From contig NZ_JACOFZ010000002.1 in NCBI RefSeq assembly GCF_014284155.1, positions 186,001 to 250,000 of the forward strand: a stretch of 64,000 bases of DNA, written 5' to 3'. Shown piece by piece: positions 52,100-63,304 of this stretch. Made by a program: the position numbers and the translations under genes. Below the pieces are notes generated by a model. That model did no database searches and was not told the DNA's origin. It saw only the letters and a list, made by a program, of their open reading frames with translations. The stretch is from Affinundibacterium nitidum (GTDB lineage Bacteria > Pseudomonadota > Gammaproteobacteria > Burkholderiales > Burkholderiaceae_D). Within the stretch, counting starts at the first letter, position 1; each line of letters begins with the position of its first letter.

Positions 52100-52127
52100 A
52101 AAACGCCAACCTCTCGGTTGGCGTTTT
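52100..52127 (-). terminator. Terminator at the end of the dcw cluster, after ftsZ
   Basis: AAAACGCCAACC (52100-52111) and GGTTGGCGTTTT (52116-52127) form a perfect 12-bp stem with a tetraloop, followed on the minus strand by further T residues. It ends ftsZ transcription; the T-rich plus side may make it work both ways. Confidence 0.88.
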
Positions 52128-52193
52128 TAACTTCTTTTTTTATCCACCAAACGCTCAAGTTTAAAACTTAGCGAAGGCGATCTTATTTCAAGA

Positions 52194-53390
52194 TTAGTCT
52201 GCTTGTTTGCGTAAGAAAGCAGGAATGTCATACGTTTCCATACCATTCTTCTCTAATGCACGTACTTGTTCAGTTGCAGAGTGACGCCATACTGCTGGCT
52301 TAGTCAAAGTATCGAAGCCTGCACTTGCACTCGTCGTCGTTTTCGCAGCAGATGCAGCAACTGGTGTTGCCATCATCATAGGCTCGTCGTGAGTACCTGT
52401 GCGCAGCATTGGTGTTTGCACCAACTGGATATTTTTCTTGCCACGGCCCAAACCTGTTGCGACTACTGTTACACGGATATCGTCGCCCATGCTCTCATCG
52501 TAAGCGATACCTTGTGCAATCGATGCATCTGGAGCAGCGAAAGCGCGAACGGCAGCCATGACTTCTTTAATTTCTTTACCTTTGAGACTGCGGCTTGCAG
52601 TGACGTTCACCAACACACCACGTGCGCCAGACAAATCAATGCCATCCAACAATGGAGATGCCACTGCTTGTTCTGCAGCGATACGTGCACGATCAACACC
52701 AGAAGCCGTTGCCGTACCCATCATTGCTTTACCTTGTTCGCCCATAATCGTCTTCACGTCATTAAAGTCGACGTTGATATGACCAGGAACGTTGATGATT
52801 TCAGCGATACCAGCTACAGCGTTGTTGAGAACGTTGTCAGCGTGGCCCAGCCATTCGATCATGCTGTCATCTTCGTAAATCTCTTCAAGTTTTTCGTTGA
52901 GGATGATGATCAGAGAATCGACATGCTTGGATAAAGCATCGAGACCTTCGTCAGCGATGTCCATGCATTTCTTACCTTCGTAAGAGAATGGTTTGGAAAC
53001 CACAGCGACTGTCAAAGCACCTTGCTCTTTGGCGATTTGCGCAACTACGGGAGCAGCGCCAGTACCTGTACCACCACCCATACCAGCAGCGATAAATACC
53101 ATGTGCGCGCCGCGTAATGCATCTTCAATACGTGAACGTGAATCTTCTGCAAGCTGACGACCTACTTCAGGTTTCATCCCTGCGCCCAAACCAGTTTCAC
53201 CGATTTGAATCACATTGTGTGCATTAGATTGCGCCAGCGCTTGTGCATCGGTGTTAGCAGCGATGAACTCTACGCCAGAAACACCTTTGTTAATCATGTG
53301 CTGAACCGCGTTACCACCTGCTCCACCGACACCAACGACTTTGATCACTGTGCCTTGTGTAGCGTTATCGACCATATCGAACTCCATCAT
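52194..53390 (-). CDS. ftsZ: Cell division protein FtsZ (tubulin-like GTPase)
   Basis: A 398-residue GTPase. The tubulin signature is AGMGGGTGTGAAPVVA (about 102-117), preceded by VGVGGAGGNAVQHM and followed by the T7 loop VDFNDVKTIM. The conserved tail YDIPAFLRKQAD binds FtsA and other anchors. It forms the Z ring at midcell. Two ATGs (53390, 53387) follow GGGGGATTC; 53387 gives MEFDMVD, the usual Burkholderiales start. The 177-base gap to ftsA probably contains an extra promoter. Confidence 0.98.
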   Translation of the reverse strand: MMEFDMVDNATQGTVIKVVGVGGAGGNAVQHMINKGVSGVEFIAANTDAQALAQSNAHNVIQIGETGLGAGMKPEVGRQLAEDSRSRIEDALRGAHMVFIAAGMGGGTGTGAAPVVAQIAKEQGALTVAVVSKPFSYEGKKCMDIADEGLDALSKHVDSLIIILNEKLEEIYEDDSMIEWLGHADNVLNNAVAGIAEIINVPGHINVDFNDVKTIMGEQGKAMMGTATASGVDRARIAAEQAVASPLLDGIDLSGARGVLVNVTASRSLKGKEIKEVMAAVRAFAAPDASIAQGIAYDESMGDDIRVTVVATGLGRGKKNIQLVQTPMLRTGTHDEPMMMATPVAASAAKTTTSASAGFDTLTKPAVWRHSATEQVRALEKNGMETYDIPAFLRKQAD

Positions 53391-53567
53391 GAATCCCCCA
53401 TTAGGCAGATTTCAGTCGCTAACCCTCACCCGATGTGACGTCTAGCGAATAAAAACTGTAGTAAACACCATTATAAAATGATTACCGCAAAAAATTGTGA
53501 AAAATCTGCGGTAAATCGCCTCATTTCGTCTCGAAAACAAACAATTTTTTTCAAAAAAATGCGTAAA

Positions 53568-54800
53568 TCAGAAATTCCCTTGAAACCACTCCTTCATACG
53601 CTGCCAAACTGCGCTCGCCGACCCTGCTTGACGCGTCACAATATGACCTCGCATGTACTGCTTTTTTGCCTCCAACAACAAACCCAACACGGTCGCATAA
53701 CGCGGGCTACGCACCACGTCTGCCAACTGTCCTGAATACACGGGCATGCCTAAACGCGCAGGTTTCAGGAAAATATCTTCAGCCATCTCCACCATACCTT
53801 GCATGGTGGATGAACCACCGGTTAACACGATGCCTGAAGAAAGGACATCTTCGTAACCGGACTCACGAACCACTTGATGAACCAAGGCGAATAATTCTTC
53901 AACGCGTGGTTCGATCACAGCAGCCAAAGCTTGGCGCGACAAAGAACGTGGGCCACGATCGCCGAGACCAGGCACTTCGAGCGTATCTGCAGGATCGGCC
54001 AGCACCTGTTTCGCCACGCCAAAACGTAGCTTGATTTCCTCCGCTTCGGAAGTCGGTGTGCGCAATGCCATCGCAATATCATTGGTAATTTGATCGCCAG
54101 CGATTGGAATCACCGCTGTATGGCGAATCGAACCTTCGCTAAACACAGCCACATCAGTGGTACCACCACCGATATCGATCAAGACCACGCCTAATTCTTT
54201 TTCGTCGTTGGTAAGCACAGCGTCGGCTGATGCCATGGGTTGCAAAATCAAATCAGAAACTTCGAGACCACAACGACGCACACATTTAACGATGTTTTGG
54301 ACCGCCGACACGGCACCTGTCACAATATGAACTTTCACCTCTAAGCGAATACCACTCATACCGATTGGCTCGCGCACATCGTCTTGACTATCGACGATAA
54401 ATTCCTGCGGCAAGGTGTGCAGCAACTGCTGATCTGTTGGAATATTGACTGCCTTCGCCGTCTCAATCACTCGCGATACGTCCATCGCGGTAACTTCTTT
54501 GTCTTTAATCGCCACCATGCCGCTGGAATTAAAGCTACGGATATGACTACCGGCAATACCAGTGTAGACAGTGCGAATCTTGCAATCAGCCATCAACTCG
54601 GCTTCTTCAAGCGCTCGTTGTATTGATTCCACCGTGGCCTCAATATTGACCACCACACCTTTTTTCAGCCCCTTTGATTCGTGCTGACCCAAGCCGATCA
54701 CTTCATGACGGCCGTCTGGCATGACTTCTGCCACTACCGCAACGATCTTAGAGGTGCCGATATCGAGACCGACGATCAGGTTTTTTGCGTCTTTTGTCAT
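53568..54800 (-). CDS. ftsA: Cell division protein FtsA (actin-like)
   Basis: A 410-residue actin-family ATPase. VGLDIGTSKIVAVVAE is the phosphate-1 motif, LIDIGGGTTDVAVF phosphate-2 and IVLTGGSSTMQGMVEMAE the adenosine motif. The C-terminal amphipathic helix (VWQRMKEWFQGNF) anchors it to the membrane. It tethers FtsZ and recruits later division proteins. GGAATGAT precedes the start. Confidence 0.97.
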   Translation of the reverse strand: MTKDAKNLIVGLDIGTSKIVAVVAEVMPDGRHEVIGLGQHESKGLKKGVVVNIEATVESIQRALEEAELMADCKIRTVYTGIAGSHIRSFNSSGMVAIKDKEVTAMDVSRVIETAKAVNIPTDQQLLHTLPQEFIVDSQDDVREPIGMSGIRLEVKVHIVTGAVSAVQNIVKCVRRCGLEVSDLILQPMASADAVLTNDEKELGVVLIDIGGGTTDVAVFSEGSIRHTAVIPIAGDQITNDIAMALRTPTSEAEEIKLRFGVAKQVLADPADTLEVPGLGDRGPRSLSRQALAAVIEPRVEELFALVHQVVRESGYEDVLSSGIVLTGGSSTMQGMVEMAEDIFLKPARLGMPVYSGQLADVVRSPRYATVLGLLLEAKKQYMRGHIVTRQAGSASAVWQRMKEWFQGNF

Positions 54801-54896
54801 ATCATTCCACTTACTATTTTATTGAAACGTTTTGCGTTTTATCGTCTACCAAAATACTGTTCTTACTCACTTGAATCTATCACTCGCTACTCAAAT

Positions 54897-55667
54897 TCAA
54901 GGCTTCTTGACTACTGCTGCTGGCTTACTTGTCTTACTCGTTTTGAGCGCTAAACCATTGGGATAGCGCATATCTACACTCACAATCTTGTCGCCTAAAC
55001 GTGTCGTCAACTGTGGATAAACCCGTAACAACTGATCGACCCTTTTCTTCAAACTATTCGCGTCCTGCAATCGACCAAGCTCGATATGCAAGCCACCATC
55101 AAGTTGCACACTCCACGCATAACGACTGGAATACTGCACCGCTTCTGGCTTCAACTCCAATGCGGAGAACCAATCTTTAAACAAACGATACTGTTGCAAT
55201 ACTTCTTTCTCACTTCCATCCGGACCACTTAGGCTGATCAATTGGACGTCATCTTCGGCCTCAGCCAAGTTGGCCGTGAACACATCACCCAAGACTGAAA
55301 TCAGCCTTCCATCTTCGCCCCAAGTGCCGAGGACTTCATGTTCTTCGATCTGCACTAACAAGCGATTCGGCCAAACTCGCTGCACGCTCGCTTTTCTGAC
55401 CCAAGGAACTGATTCAAATGCCACCTTTACTTGATCGAGATTCGTGGTGAAGAAGTTTCCTTGTATTCTGGGAATCGCTTGATCACGAATCGTCAACGCA
55501 TTCACGTGACGTAAATCTTTGTTCTGTTTTCCTTCTACTCTTACCGCACTTAACTCAAATACAGGACGATGGATTACCCACCACACTGCAGAACCCAATA
55601 CAGCAGCCAAGACGAAACTAAACAAAACATTTGCCGTCGCGTTGAGAAGTTTTACGTCATGCCACAT
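54897..55667 (-). CDS. ftsQ: Cell division protein FtsQ
   Basis: A 256-residue single-pass protein. A hydrophobic segment (VLFSFVLAAVLGSAVWWVI, about 13-31) is followed by the POTRA domain (FELSAVRVEGKQNKDLRHVN) and the beta domain (VRKASVQRVWPNRLLVQIEE). It links early and late divisome proteins through FtsL/FtsB. It lies 25 bases after ddl and 96 before ftsA. Confidence 0.95.
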   Translation of the reverse strand: MWHDVKLLNATANVLFSFVLAAVLGSAVWWVIHRPVFELSAVRVEGKQNKDLRHVNALTIRDQAIPRIQGNFFTTNLDQVKVAFESVPWVRKASVQRVWPNRLLVQIEEHEVLGTWGEDGRLISVLGDVFTANLAEAEDDVQLISLSGPDGSEKEVLQQYRLFKDWFSALELKPEAVQYSSRYAWSVQLDGGLHIELGRLQDANSLKKRVDQLLRVYPQLTTRLGDKIVSVDMRYPNGLALKTSKTSKPAAVVKKP

Positions 55668-55692
55668 ACAGAGATCTTATTTTCACCAAAAC

Positions 55693-56640
55693 TTATTGCG
55701 AATCCGAAACAATCTTCAAACGCGCTGTTTTCAAGATCTCTACACACACATCTTCATAACTCATGCCTGCCGCGCGTGCCGCCATCGGTACTAAAGAGTG
55801 CCCTGTCATTCCTGGCGAAGTATTAATTTCAATCAGGAATGGCTTGTTATCACGCGCACGCACCAAAACGTCGATACGAGCCCAACCTTCGCAACCGACT
55901 GCACGATAAGCTTCCACACACATCGCTTGAATCTCTTTAGTCAAATCCGCGTCAATCGGTGCTGGGCACAAATATTTAGTGTCATCGGTAAAGTACTTAT
56001 TTTGATAATCGTAATTTCCGTCCGGCGCCACGATTTCAATTAAAGGCAACGCGTAAGCATCAGCACCACGACCTAAGACAGCAACCGTCAATTCACGACC
56101 TTGAATAAACTCTTCCGCCAATACTTCTTCATCAAACTTGGCCGCCAATGCGTAAGCTGTATCAATCTCAGCTGCCGCTTTGACTTTAGTGATGCCTATC
56201 GTAGAGCCTTCATGTGGCGGTTTAACGATCAAGGGTAGGCCAAGTTGCTCGGTCACTTTTTGCAAATCTGTCTTAGCATCCAGTACTGCATAGGCTGGCG
56301 TCGTGAGGCCGTGATATAGCCAGATTTTCTTACTAAAAATTTTATCCATCGCGATCGAGGAAGCCATTACGCCGCTACCGGTGTAAGGAATACCAAGCTG
56401 TTCAAGCGCTCCTTGCAAACTACCGTCTTCACCGTAACGACCGTGCAAGGCAATGAATACTCGATCGAATTTTTCCGCGGCCAATTCAGCCAAACTACGT
56501 TCAGCAGGATCAAATGGATGCGCATCAATGCCGCGACTACGCAGAGCATTCAATACACCGGTGCCAGACATGATGGAAACTTCCCGTTCCGCGGACCGTC
56601 CACCAAACAAAACACCAACTTTACCCATCGCTTCTTTCAT
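55693..56640 (-). CDS. ddlB: D-alanine-D-alanine ligase
   Basis: A 315-residue ATP-grasp ligase. [20 protein letters not shown] at the N-terminus, [34 protein letters not shown] and [15 protein letters not shown] are the family motifs for D-Ala and ATP binding. It makes the dipeptide that MurF adds to the peptidoglycan precursor. The ATG at 56640 has AGGAAA at a good distance; the ATG at 56646 is too close to it. Confidence 0.95.
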   Translation of the reverse strand: MKEAMGKVGVLFGGRSAEREVSIMSGTGVLNALRSRGIDAHPFDPAERSLAELAAEKFDRVFIALHGRYGEDGSLQGALEQLGIPYTGSGVMASSIAMDKIFSKKIWLYHGLTTPAYAVLDAKTDLQKVTEQLGLPLIVKPPHEGSTIGITKVKAAAEIDTAYALAAKFDEEVLAEEFIQGRELTVAVLGRGADAYALPLIEIVAPDGNYDYQNKYFTDDTKYLCPAPIDADLTKEIQAMCVEAYRAVGCEGWARIDVLVRARDNKPFLIEINTSPGMTGHSLVPMAARAAGMSYEDVCVEILKTARLKIVSDSQ

Positions 56641-56732
56641 ATACATTTTCCTATCTGTATTTTGTACTTCTTCGCTTTTTTGCTATTTTTATTGGCTTAC
56701 TTACGCACCCACTTACTGACTCAATTGGTTTC

Positions 56733-58118
56733 TTAGTGCTTACCGGCCAATTTACCTGGGACAGCGCTAATAGAACCTGCTCCCATGACCATTAAAACGT
56801 CGCCATCACGCAATACTTGCAACAAGCTATTTGGCATTTCTTGAATATTTTCAACAAATACAGGCTCTACTTTTCCCAATACCCGAATCGCTCTAGTCAT
56901 TGCACGACCGTCGGCTGCCACAATAGGTGCCTCGCCTGCCGCGTACACTTCGGCGCAGACAACTACATCGGCAGTCGACATGACTTTGACGAAATCTTCG
57001 AACAGATCACGAGTGCGGGTGTAACGATGCGGCTGAAACGCCAAGACCAAACGGCGTCCTGGATAGGCGCCACGCGCTGCTGCCAAAGTTGCTGCCATTT
57101 CGACTGGATGATGTCCGTAGTCATCAACCAAAGCAAAACTACCACCGCTCGCCAATGGGATTTCGCCGTAACGTGTAAAGCGTCGGCCGACGCCATTAAA
57201 TTCACTAAGTGCTTTTTGTGTCGCTTCATCGGCCACACCGACTTCACGCGCAATCGCAATTGCCGCGCAAGCGTTTTGCACATTATGCATACCAGGCTGA
57301 TTCAAACTCACTTGCATATCTGGGTAGCCCACTTGTACGACTGTAAAATGCATCTTACCGTCCGCAGCGTAGGCGTTAGTAGCGCGCACTTCCGCTTCTT
57401 CATGAAAACCATAAGTAACGATAGGCTTACTGATACGTGGCATGATTTCGCGAATCACTGGGTCGTCCATACACAACATCGCCACGCCGTAAAACGGTAA
57501 CCGTTGTGTGAAATCGACGAAAGCTTGTTTTAGCTTACCGAAATCATGTTCATAAGTTTCCATGTGATCGGCATCAATGTTCGTAATTACTTCGATCACT
57601 GGAAGTAAATTCAGAAAAGATGCGTCAGACTCATCTGCTTCAGCGACGATAAATTCACCACTTCCCAGCTTAGCATTCGCACCAGCGCTGTTAAGCAAAC
57701 CACCAATAACAAAAGTAGGATCTAAACCACCTTCTGCCAAAATACTAGCGACCAAACTTGTCGTCGTGGTCTTGCCGTGTGTCCCTGCAATCGCAATCCC
57801 GCTTTTTAAGCGCATCAACTCCGTGAGCATCAAAGCGCGTGGCACGATAGGAATATGCTTCTCACGTGCGGCCACCACTTCAGGGTTATCCGCCTTTACC
57901 GCCGTTGAAGTCACGACAGCATCCGCACCTTCAATATTTTCGGCGGCGTGTCCCAACATCACTTTGGCGCCCAAACTCGCCAAGCGCTGAGAAGCTGCAT
58001 TGCTACCCAAGTCTGAACCTGAAATCACGTAGCCGAGATTGAGCAAGACTTCCGCGATGCCGCTCATACCGGAGCCACCGATGCCGACAAAATGCAGATG
58101 TTTAACTTTGTGCTTCAT
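56733..58118 (-). CDS. murC: UDP-N-acetylmuramate-L-alanine ligase
   Basis: A 461-residue Mur ligase. [20 protein letters not shown] is the N-terminal nucleotide fold of Mur[14 protein letters not shown] the ATP loop, [15 protein letters not shown] and [14 protein letters not shown] further hallmarks. It adds the first amino acid of the stem peptide in the cytoplasm. It lies 27 bases after murG. Confidence 0.97.
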   Translation of the reverse strand: MKHKVKHLHFVGIGGSGMSGIAEVLLNLGYVISGSDLGSNAASQRLASLGAKVMLGHAAENIEGADAVVTSTAVKADNPEVVAAREKHIPIVPRALMLTELMRLKSGIAIAGTHGKTTTTSLVASILAEGGLDPTFVIGGLLNSAGANAKLGSGEFIVAEADESDASFLNLLPVIEVITNIDADHMETYEHDFGKLKQAFVDFTQRLPFYGVAMLCMDDPVIREIMPRISKPIVTYGFHEEAEVRATNAYAADGKMHFTVVQVGYPDMQVSLNQPGMHNVQNACAAIAIAREVGVADEATQKALSEFNGVGRRFTRYGEIPLASGGSFALVDDYGHHPVEMAATLAAARGAYPGRRLVLAFQPHRYTRTRDLFEDFVKVMSTADVVVCAEVYAAGEAPIVAADGRAMTRAIRVLGKVEPVFVENIQEMPNSLLQVLRDGDVLMVMGAGSISAVPGKLAGKH

Positions 58119-58145
58119 AATTTCTCTCGCTTAACCGTCTCAAAC

Positions 58146-59231
58146 TTACGCTATTTGTTCCAATATTGTGGCAATCGTTGTCGTAGCTTCGCGCTTACCC
58201 AAAAGGTAAGCCGCCTCTGCCAACTCAACACATTTCGCACGATCTGTCGCCAACACAAGGTCTGCCAATTTCTGTGGTGTCATTTCCACTTGCGGGAAGT
58301 GAATCGCCCCCCCTTCTGCGCTCAACCATTCAGCATTCGCTCGTTGGTGCGAGGTACTTGAAGCGACCAAAGGTACCAATACACTCGCGACTCCCGCTGC
58401 GGTTAACTCAGAAACAGTAATCGCGCCTGCGCGGCAAATCACCAAATCTACTTCTGCATAACGGCGTGGCATATCATGAATAAAGTCGAGCACTTCGGCT
58501 TCCACACCCAACTCACGATAACGCGCACGCAAAGCTTCGACATGTTGCTTGCCTGACTGATGGGTAATCAATGGACGCTGATCTTCAGGCATCAAGGCCC
58601 AAGCTTGCGGCACACATTCATTGAGTGCCTTCGCGCCCAAACTACCTCCCACCACCAACACCCGCAAAGGTCCCTGACGCTCAGCGTAACGCTGCTGTGG
58701 TGCTGCTAAGTTCGTAATATCACTGCGAATCGGATTTCCTGTAAAAACACATTTAGGGTCAGCATGAGGAATCGCCGAGGGCAGACCGAACATCAATTTT
58801 CTTGCGAATGGCTTAAGCGCCTTGTTCGACAACAGCATGGGTGCGTCAGCGTTCATCAAAATAACAGGTCTCCCCGTCAATGCTGCACTAATACCGCCGG
58901 GCACGGTGACGTAACCACCCATCCCCAACACCACCTGCGGTTGGCGTTTCGCCATAATGCCGAAGCACGCGAAGAAACTTGCTAACAACTTCAATCCGCC
59001 GACCACACTGTGTTTCAAACCCTTGCCGCGCAAACCGCTAAAATCGAGTTGGTCCATGGCAATGCCGTGCTTCGCTACAATCTCGGCTTCCATTCCGATT
59101 TTTGTACCTAACCAAGAGACGGTCCAACCACGCTTTTGCATTTCTTGAGCAATCGCAATACCGGGGAAAATATGCCCACCCGTGCCTGCCGCCATCACCA
59201 TCAGATGTTTTGCTTTTGGATTCGTGCTCAT
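58146..59231 (-). CDS. murG: UDP-N-acetylglucosamine:lipid I GlcNAc transferase (makes lipid II)
   Basis: A 361-residue GT28 glycosyltransferase. [19 protein letters not shown] is the first glycine loop, [13 protein letters not shown] the second and [13 protein letters not shown] the third. [20 protein letters not shown] binds UDP-GlcNAc. It finishes lipid II at the inner face of the membrane. The start overlaps the ftsW stop by four bases (ATGA). Confidence 0.97.
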   Translation of the reverse strand: MSTNPKAKHLMVMAAGTGGHIFPGIAIAQEMQKRGWTVSWLGTKIGMEAEIVAKHGIAMDQLDFSGLRGKGLKHSVVGGLKLLASFFACFGIMAKRQPQVVLGMGGYVTVPGGISAALTGRPVILMNADAPMLLSNKALKPFARKLMFGLPSAIPHADPKCVFTGNPIRSDITNLAAPQQRYAERQGPLRVLVVGGSLGAKALNECVPQAWALMPEDQRPLITHQSGKQHVEALRARYRELGVEAEVLDFIHDMPRRYAEVDLVICRAGAITVSELTAAGVASVLVPLVASSTSHQRANAEWLSAEGGAIHFPQVEMTPQKLADLVLATDRAKCVELAEAAYLLGKREATTTIATILEQIA

Positions 59232-60445
59232 GGCCGGCCTCCACGCATCATCACCCGATTTTCATAATCAATTCTGAGTAACAAAGTCAAACCAATACAG
59301 TTAATTAACACACCCGATCCGCCATAACTCATGAGCGGTAAGGTCAAGCCCTTCGTTGGCAAGATGCCGAGATTTACGCCCATATTGATGAACGTCTGCA
59401 CCCCTATCCAGATACCAATACCTTTGGCGGCCAAGCCTGCAAAAGTTGCATCGAGTACGATTGCTTGACGTCCGATATCGAAAGCGCGTTTGATGATCCA
59501 GTAGAACAAAAAGATCACCGTTACGACGCCAACGAAGCCTAATTCTTCGCCGATTACTGCCATTAAGAAGTCAGTATGTGCTTCCGGCAAGTAGTGTAAT
59601 TTTTCGACGCTAGCGCCCAAGCCCACACCAAATAGCTCACCACGGCCAAAAGCAATTAATGAATGCGTCAACTGGTAGGCTTTACCCAAGGCATTATCTT
59701 CTTGAAACGGATCGAGGTAAGCGAAGATACGTTCCCTGCGCCACGGTGATAACAAAATAACCGAGGTAAAAATTCCGATCAGTGTCGCTGCAATTCCACC
59801 AAACCAAATGCCATTAATGCCACCCAAAAACAGGATACCCATGGCGATACAAACGATTACGCCGAACGCACCTAAGTCTGGCTCCAACAACAGTAACAGT
59901 CCAAGCACGGCTACCGTAATCATCATCGGTAAGAAACCCTTGGTCAGCTTATGCATGTATTCCTGTTTACGAACGGTGTAATCCGCTGCATACAAAACCA
60001 TAAAAAGTTTCATCAATTCTGAGGGCTGCAAATTGAAACCTTTAAACGCCAACCAACGCTTAGCGCCATTAACGCCTTTACCGATACCAGGGATCAAAAC
60101 CAAGACCAAAAGAATTAAGGTAAAGATAAACAAGTAAGGAGCTGCTTTTTGCCAGTCCTCCACGCGAATACGGAAGACAATAAAACTGACCACGATCGAG
60201 ATCAGGATAAAGGTTGCTTGGCGAAACAGAAAATGCGTATTTTTGTAGCTGGCGTACTTCGGTGAATCAGGTAATGAGATCGATGCCGAATACACCATTA
60301 CCATACCGAAGACCATCAAAATCAGAGTCACCCACACCAAAGGTTGGTCGTACTCCATCATTTTTGAACGCTGCACAAAATGGGTCGACGCTTGGCTTTT
60401 GCCAAACGGACGCCATTGATTCAAATTGAGGAGTAGCTGTTTCAT
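59228..60445 (-). CDS. ftsW: Peptidoglycan polymerase / division protein FtsW
   Basis: A 405-residue SEDS protein with about ten hydrophobic segments. A polar N-terminal arm of about 30 residues ([19 protein letters not shown]) precedes the first segment. [60 protein letters not shown] and [15 protein letters not shown] are SEDS signatures, the aspartate of EPDLG lying in the active cavity. It polymerises septal glycan with PBP3/FtsI. The start overlaps the murD stop by one base (TGATG). Confidence 0.97.
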   Translation of the reverse strand: MKQLLLNLNQWRPFGKSQASTHFVQRSKMMEYDQPLVWVTLILMVFGMVMVYSASISLPDSPKYASYKNTHFLFRQATFILISIVVSFIVFRIRVEDWQKAAPYLFIFTLILLVLVLIPGIGKGVNGAKRWLAFKGFNLQPSELMKLFMVLYAADYTVRKQEYMHKLTKGFLPMMITVAVLGLLLLLEPDLGAFGVIVCIAMGILFLGGINGIWFGGIAATLIGIFTSVILLSPWRRERIFAYLDPFQEDNALGKAYQLTHSLIAFGRGELFGVGLGASVEKLHYLPEAHTDFLMAVIGEELGFVGVVTVIFLFYWIIKRAFDIGRQAIVLDATFAGLAAKGIGIWIGVQTFINMGVNLGILPTKGLTLPLMSYGGSGVLINCIGLTLLLRIDYENRVMMRGGRP

Positions 60446-61947
60446 CAGCAGATCTCTCCTTTGTTCAAGGCAACTTCACGCACCGCATCAATAAATACTT
60501 GTGCACGATGCGCATAATTTTTAAACATGTCGAGACTAGCGCAGGCTGGGGAGAGCAACACGATATCGCCCGCTTGCGCCACATCAGCTGCTTGCGCAAC
60601 AGCGTCTTCCAAGCTGCCGCAATCAGTCAAAGCAACCGATGTTTCTTGCAATACAGCACGGATCGCTCCAGCATCTTTGCCGATCAAATAGACCGCTTTG
60701 ACATATTGCATGACAGGCTTCGCCAAAGGAGAGAAATCTTGCCCTTTGCCATCGCCGCCTGCCAACAAAATAATACGAGGTGTATCGCCACCGGCTTCTG
60801 CCCCGAGGCCACGCAATGCGGCAACCGTCGCGCCTACATTGGTGCCTTTACTATCGTCAAAATAATTGACGTCTGCGATGGTATTGACCAACTCAACACG
60901 ATGCGGCTCACCTTTGTAGTCACGCAAACCATGCAAGAGTGGCGCCAAAGGCAAACCTATGCCACGGCATAAGGCCAATGCAGCTAAAGCATTGCTAGCA
61001 TTATGTTGACCGCGAATTTTTAAGGCATCAGCTGGCATCAAACGAGAAATCATGACCGGCACTTCTTGCGCATCTTTCTTACGTTTGCGACTGCTGGTTT
61101 GCTCTTCCTCATGCGCCGTCGCACAAGCCAACCATGTCATGCCAGTCTCATGCAGCAAACCAAACTCACCGTCAAGACTTGGAGCATCGAATCCGAAGCT
61201 GATGAAATCTTGATTGCCAGGCTTCACCATCGCCATCACTTGTGGGTCATCACGATTGACGACTTGCAACGTGTTCGCACCGAAAATCTTGGCTTTGTCA
61301 TCGCAATAGCTCTTCATGTCGCCGTGCCAATCGAGATGATCTTGTGTCACATTGAGTACAGTCGCGACATTTGGATTAAAACTCTGGCTGCTATGCAGTT
61401 GGAAACTTGACAGTTCTAGAACCCAGACCTGTGGGAGTGTATTAGCGTCCACACAGTCGCACAGCACATCCAACATCGACGGGCTGATATTGCCAGCAAC
61501 TTTAGTTTGCAATCCAGCGCGTGCGCACAGTTGACCGGTCAAACTGGTGACGGTAGTTTTACCATTCGTTCCCGTAATCGCGATCAATTTAGGCTCGTAT
61601 TGCTGCGTATCTTTGAGCTCGAGGAGGGCCAGAGAAAATAATTCTAATTCCCCCCATACAGGCACTTGTAATTCTTGAGCGCGCTCGATTACCACTTTCA
61701 AATCGCCATGCGGTGCCAAACCAGGGCTCACAAAAACAAAGTCGATTTCATCCAGTAAGCCAGCGGTCAAACTTCCACCAATGAATTGAGCCTCAGCAGC
61801 GACACTAGGCAGTTGACTCAAACGATCAGGCTGCGTACGCGTATCAGCAACACGCAACTTCGCACCAGCGCGCGCTAACCACTTCGCCATTGCCAGACCT
61901 GACTCACCGAGCCCGACAATTAAGATACGTTTGTCCGAAAAATTCAT
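60445..61947 (-). CDS. murD: UDP-N-acetylmuramoyl-L-alanine-D-glutamate ligase
   Basis: A 500-residue Mur ligase. [59 protein letters not shown] and [20 protein letters not shown] are in order. It adds D-glutamate to the stem peptide. It is about 60 residues longer than the E. coli enzyme; one visible insertion is a charged loop near residue 275 ([16 protein letters not shown]) between conserved blocks. Confidence 0.96.
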   Translation of the reverse strand: MNFSDKRILIVGLGESGLAMAKWLARAGAKLRVADTRTQPDRLSQLPSVAAEAQFIGGSLTAGLLDEIDFVFVSPGLAPHGDLKVVIERAQELQVPVWGELELFSLALLELKDTQQYEPKLIAITGTNGKTTVTSLTGQLCARAGLQTKVAGNISPSMLDVLCDCVDANTLPQVWVLELSSFQLHSSQSFNPNVATVLNVTQDHLDWHGDMKSYCDDKAKIFGANTLQVVNRDDPQVMAMVKPGNQDFISFGFDAPSLDGEFGLLHETGMTWLACATAHEEEQTSSRKRKKDAQEVPVMISRLMPADALKIRGQHNASNALAALALCRGIGLPLAPLLHGLRDYKGEPHRVELVNTIADVNYFDDSKGTNVGATVAALRGLGAEAGGDTPRIILLAGGDGKGQDFSPLAKPVMQYVKAVYLIGKDAGAIRAVLQETSVALTDCGSLEDAVAQAADVAQAGDIVLLSPACASLDMFKNYAHRAQVFIDAVREVALNKGEIC

Positions 61948-61992
61948 TGCCGTATTTTCTCTCTTACTTTCTTCTCTTCGTTTTGTGGGTTC

Positions 61993-63162
61993 TTAACGTA
62001 ACTTCAGCGAAGCCAAACCCAACAACACTAATAACATGGTGATAATCCAGAAACGCACGACCACTTGCGTTTCCTTCCAACCTTTTTGTTCGAAGTGATG
62101 ATGTAAAGGCGCCATCAAGAACAACCGTTTACCCACACCAAATTTGCGCTTCGTGTATTTGAAGTACGTGACTTGCAGCATGACCGAAAAGGTCTCCACC
62201 ACAAAAATCCCGCCCATGATGAATAACACGACTTCTTGACGTACGATAACAGCCACAGTCCCAAGTGCACCGCCTAGAGCTAAAGCACCGACGTCACCCA
62301 TAAACACTTGCGCCGGATGTGCGTTGAACCACAAGAACGCTAAGCCTGCTCCCGCCATGGCACCACAGAAAATCAGTAATTCACCAGCACCTGGGATGTA
62401 AGGAATCAACAGGTATTTTGAATATCCAGCATGACCAGTCAAATACGCAAACAATCCTAAAGCTGAACCGACCATGATCGTAGGCATGATCGCTAAACCA
62501 TCGAGACCATCGGTTAGATTCACTGCATTACTGGTGCCAACGATGACGCAAAAAGTTAAAGCGATGAAACCCCACACGCCGAGCGGATAGTTGAAAGTCT
62601 TGAAGAAAGGAATAATCAAATCGGCTTTCGGTGGCAAATCCAAACTAAAACCGGACTGTACCCAAGCGACAAACAATTCCATCACTTTGGTATTAGTCGG
62701 TGCTGAAACAGAAAACGCCAAATACACTGCCGCGACGATACCAATCAATGATTGCCAAAAGAACTTCTCACGTGAAGCCATACCATTCGGATCACGGTAG
62801 ACGACTTTGCGGTAATCATCGACCCAACCAATTGCTCCAAAACCTAAAGTCACAATCAATACAACCCAGACAAAACGATTGCTCAAATCAGACCACAACA
62901 AAGTGGAAATACCGATGGCAATTAAGATCAAAGCACCGCCCATCGTTGGCGTACCTGATTTCACCAAATGCGTTTGCGGTCCGTCAGTACGAACAGCTTG
63001 CCCCACCTTCATCCGCGTCAACATGCGAATCACGGCCGGCCCTGCAATTAGACCAATCGAAATCGCCGTCATCGTCGCAAACACGGCACGAAAGGTAATA
63101 AAACCAAACACACGCATGAAGCCGATGTCTTGTTTAAAAAGTTCTGCCAACCAAAGCAACAT
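61993..63162 (-). CDS. mraY: Phospho-N-acetylmuramoyl-pentapeptide transferase
   Basis: A 389-residue membrane enzyme with about ten hydrophobic segments. [54 protein letters not shown] and [20 protein letters not shown] are family signatures; the aspartates in VDD and LTDGLDGL are catalytic. It forms lipid I on undecaprenyl phosphate. GGGAAAAC stands before the ATG. It is 45 bases before murD and 142 after murF. Confidence 0.97.
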   Translation of the reverse strand: MLLWLAELFKQDIGFMRVFGFITFRAVFATMTAISIGLIAGPAVIRMLTRMKVGQAVRTDGPQTHLVKSGTPTMGGALILIAIGISTLLWSDLSNRFVWVVLIVTLGFGAIGWVDDYRKVVYRDPNGMASREKFFWQSLIGIVAAVYLAFSVSAPTNTKVMELFVAWVQSGFSLDLPPKADLIIPFFKTFNYPLGVWGFIALTFCVIVGTSNAVNLTDGLDGLAIMPTIMVGSALGLFAYLTGHAGYSKYLLIPYIPGAGELLIFCGAMAGAGLAFLWFNAHPAQVFMGDVGALALGGALGTVAVIVRQEVVLFIMGGIFVVETFSVMLQVTYFKYTKRKFGVGKRLFLMAPLHHHFEQKGWKETQVVVRFWIITMLLVLLGLASLKLR

Positions 63163-63304
63163 AGTTTTCCCTATTTTTCTTTTGAACTTAATTCAGTCAT
63201 TGCTGATTTTGCGGCATCTGGCGAGCACTAGTGATGTAATGTTTTCGCCTTTTTACCTCAGCAATTGATGTGCTTAAGTCCTTTTCTAATGTTTGTGTTC
63301 TTTA

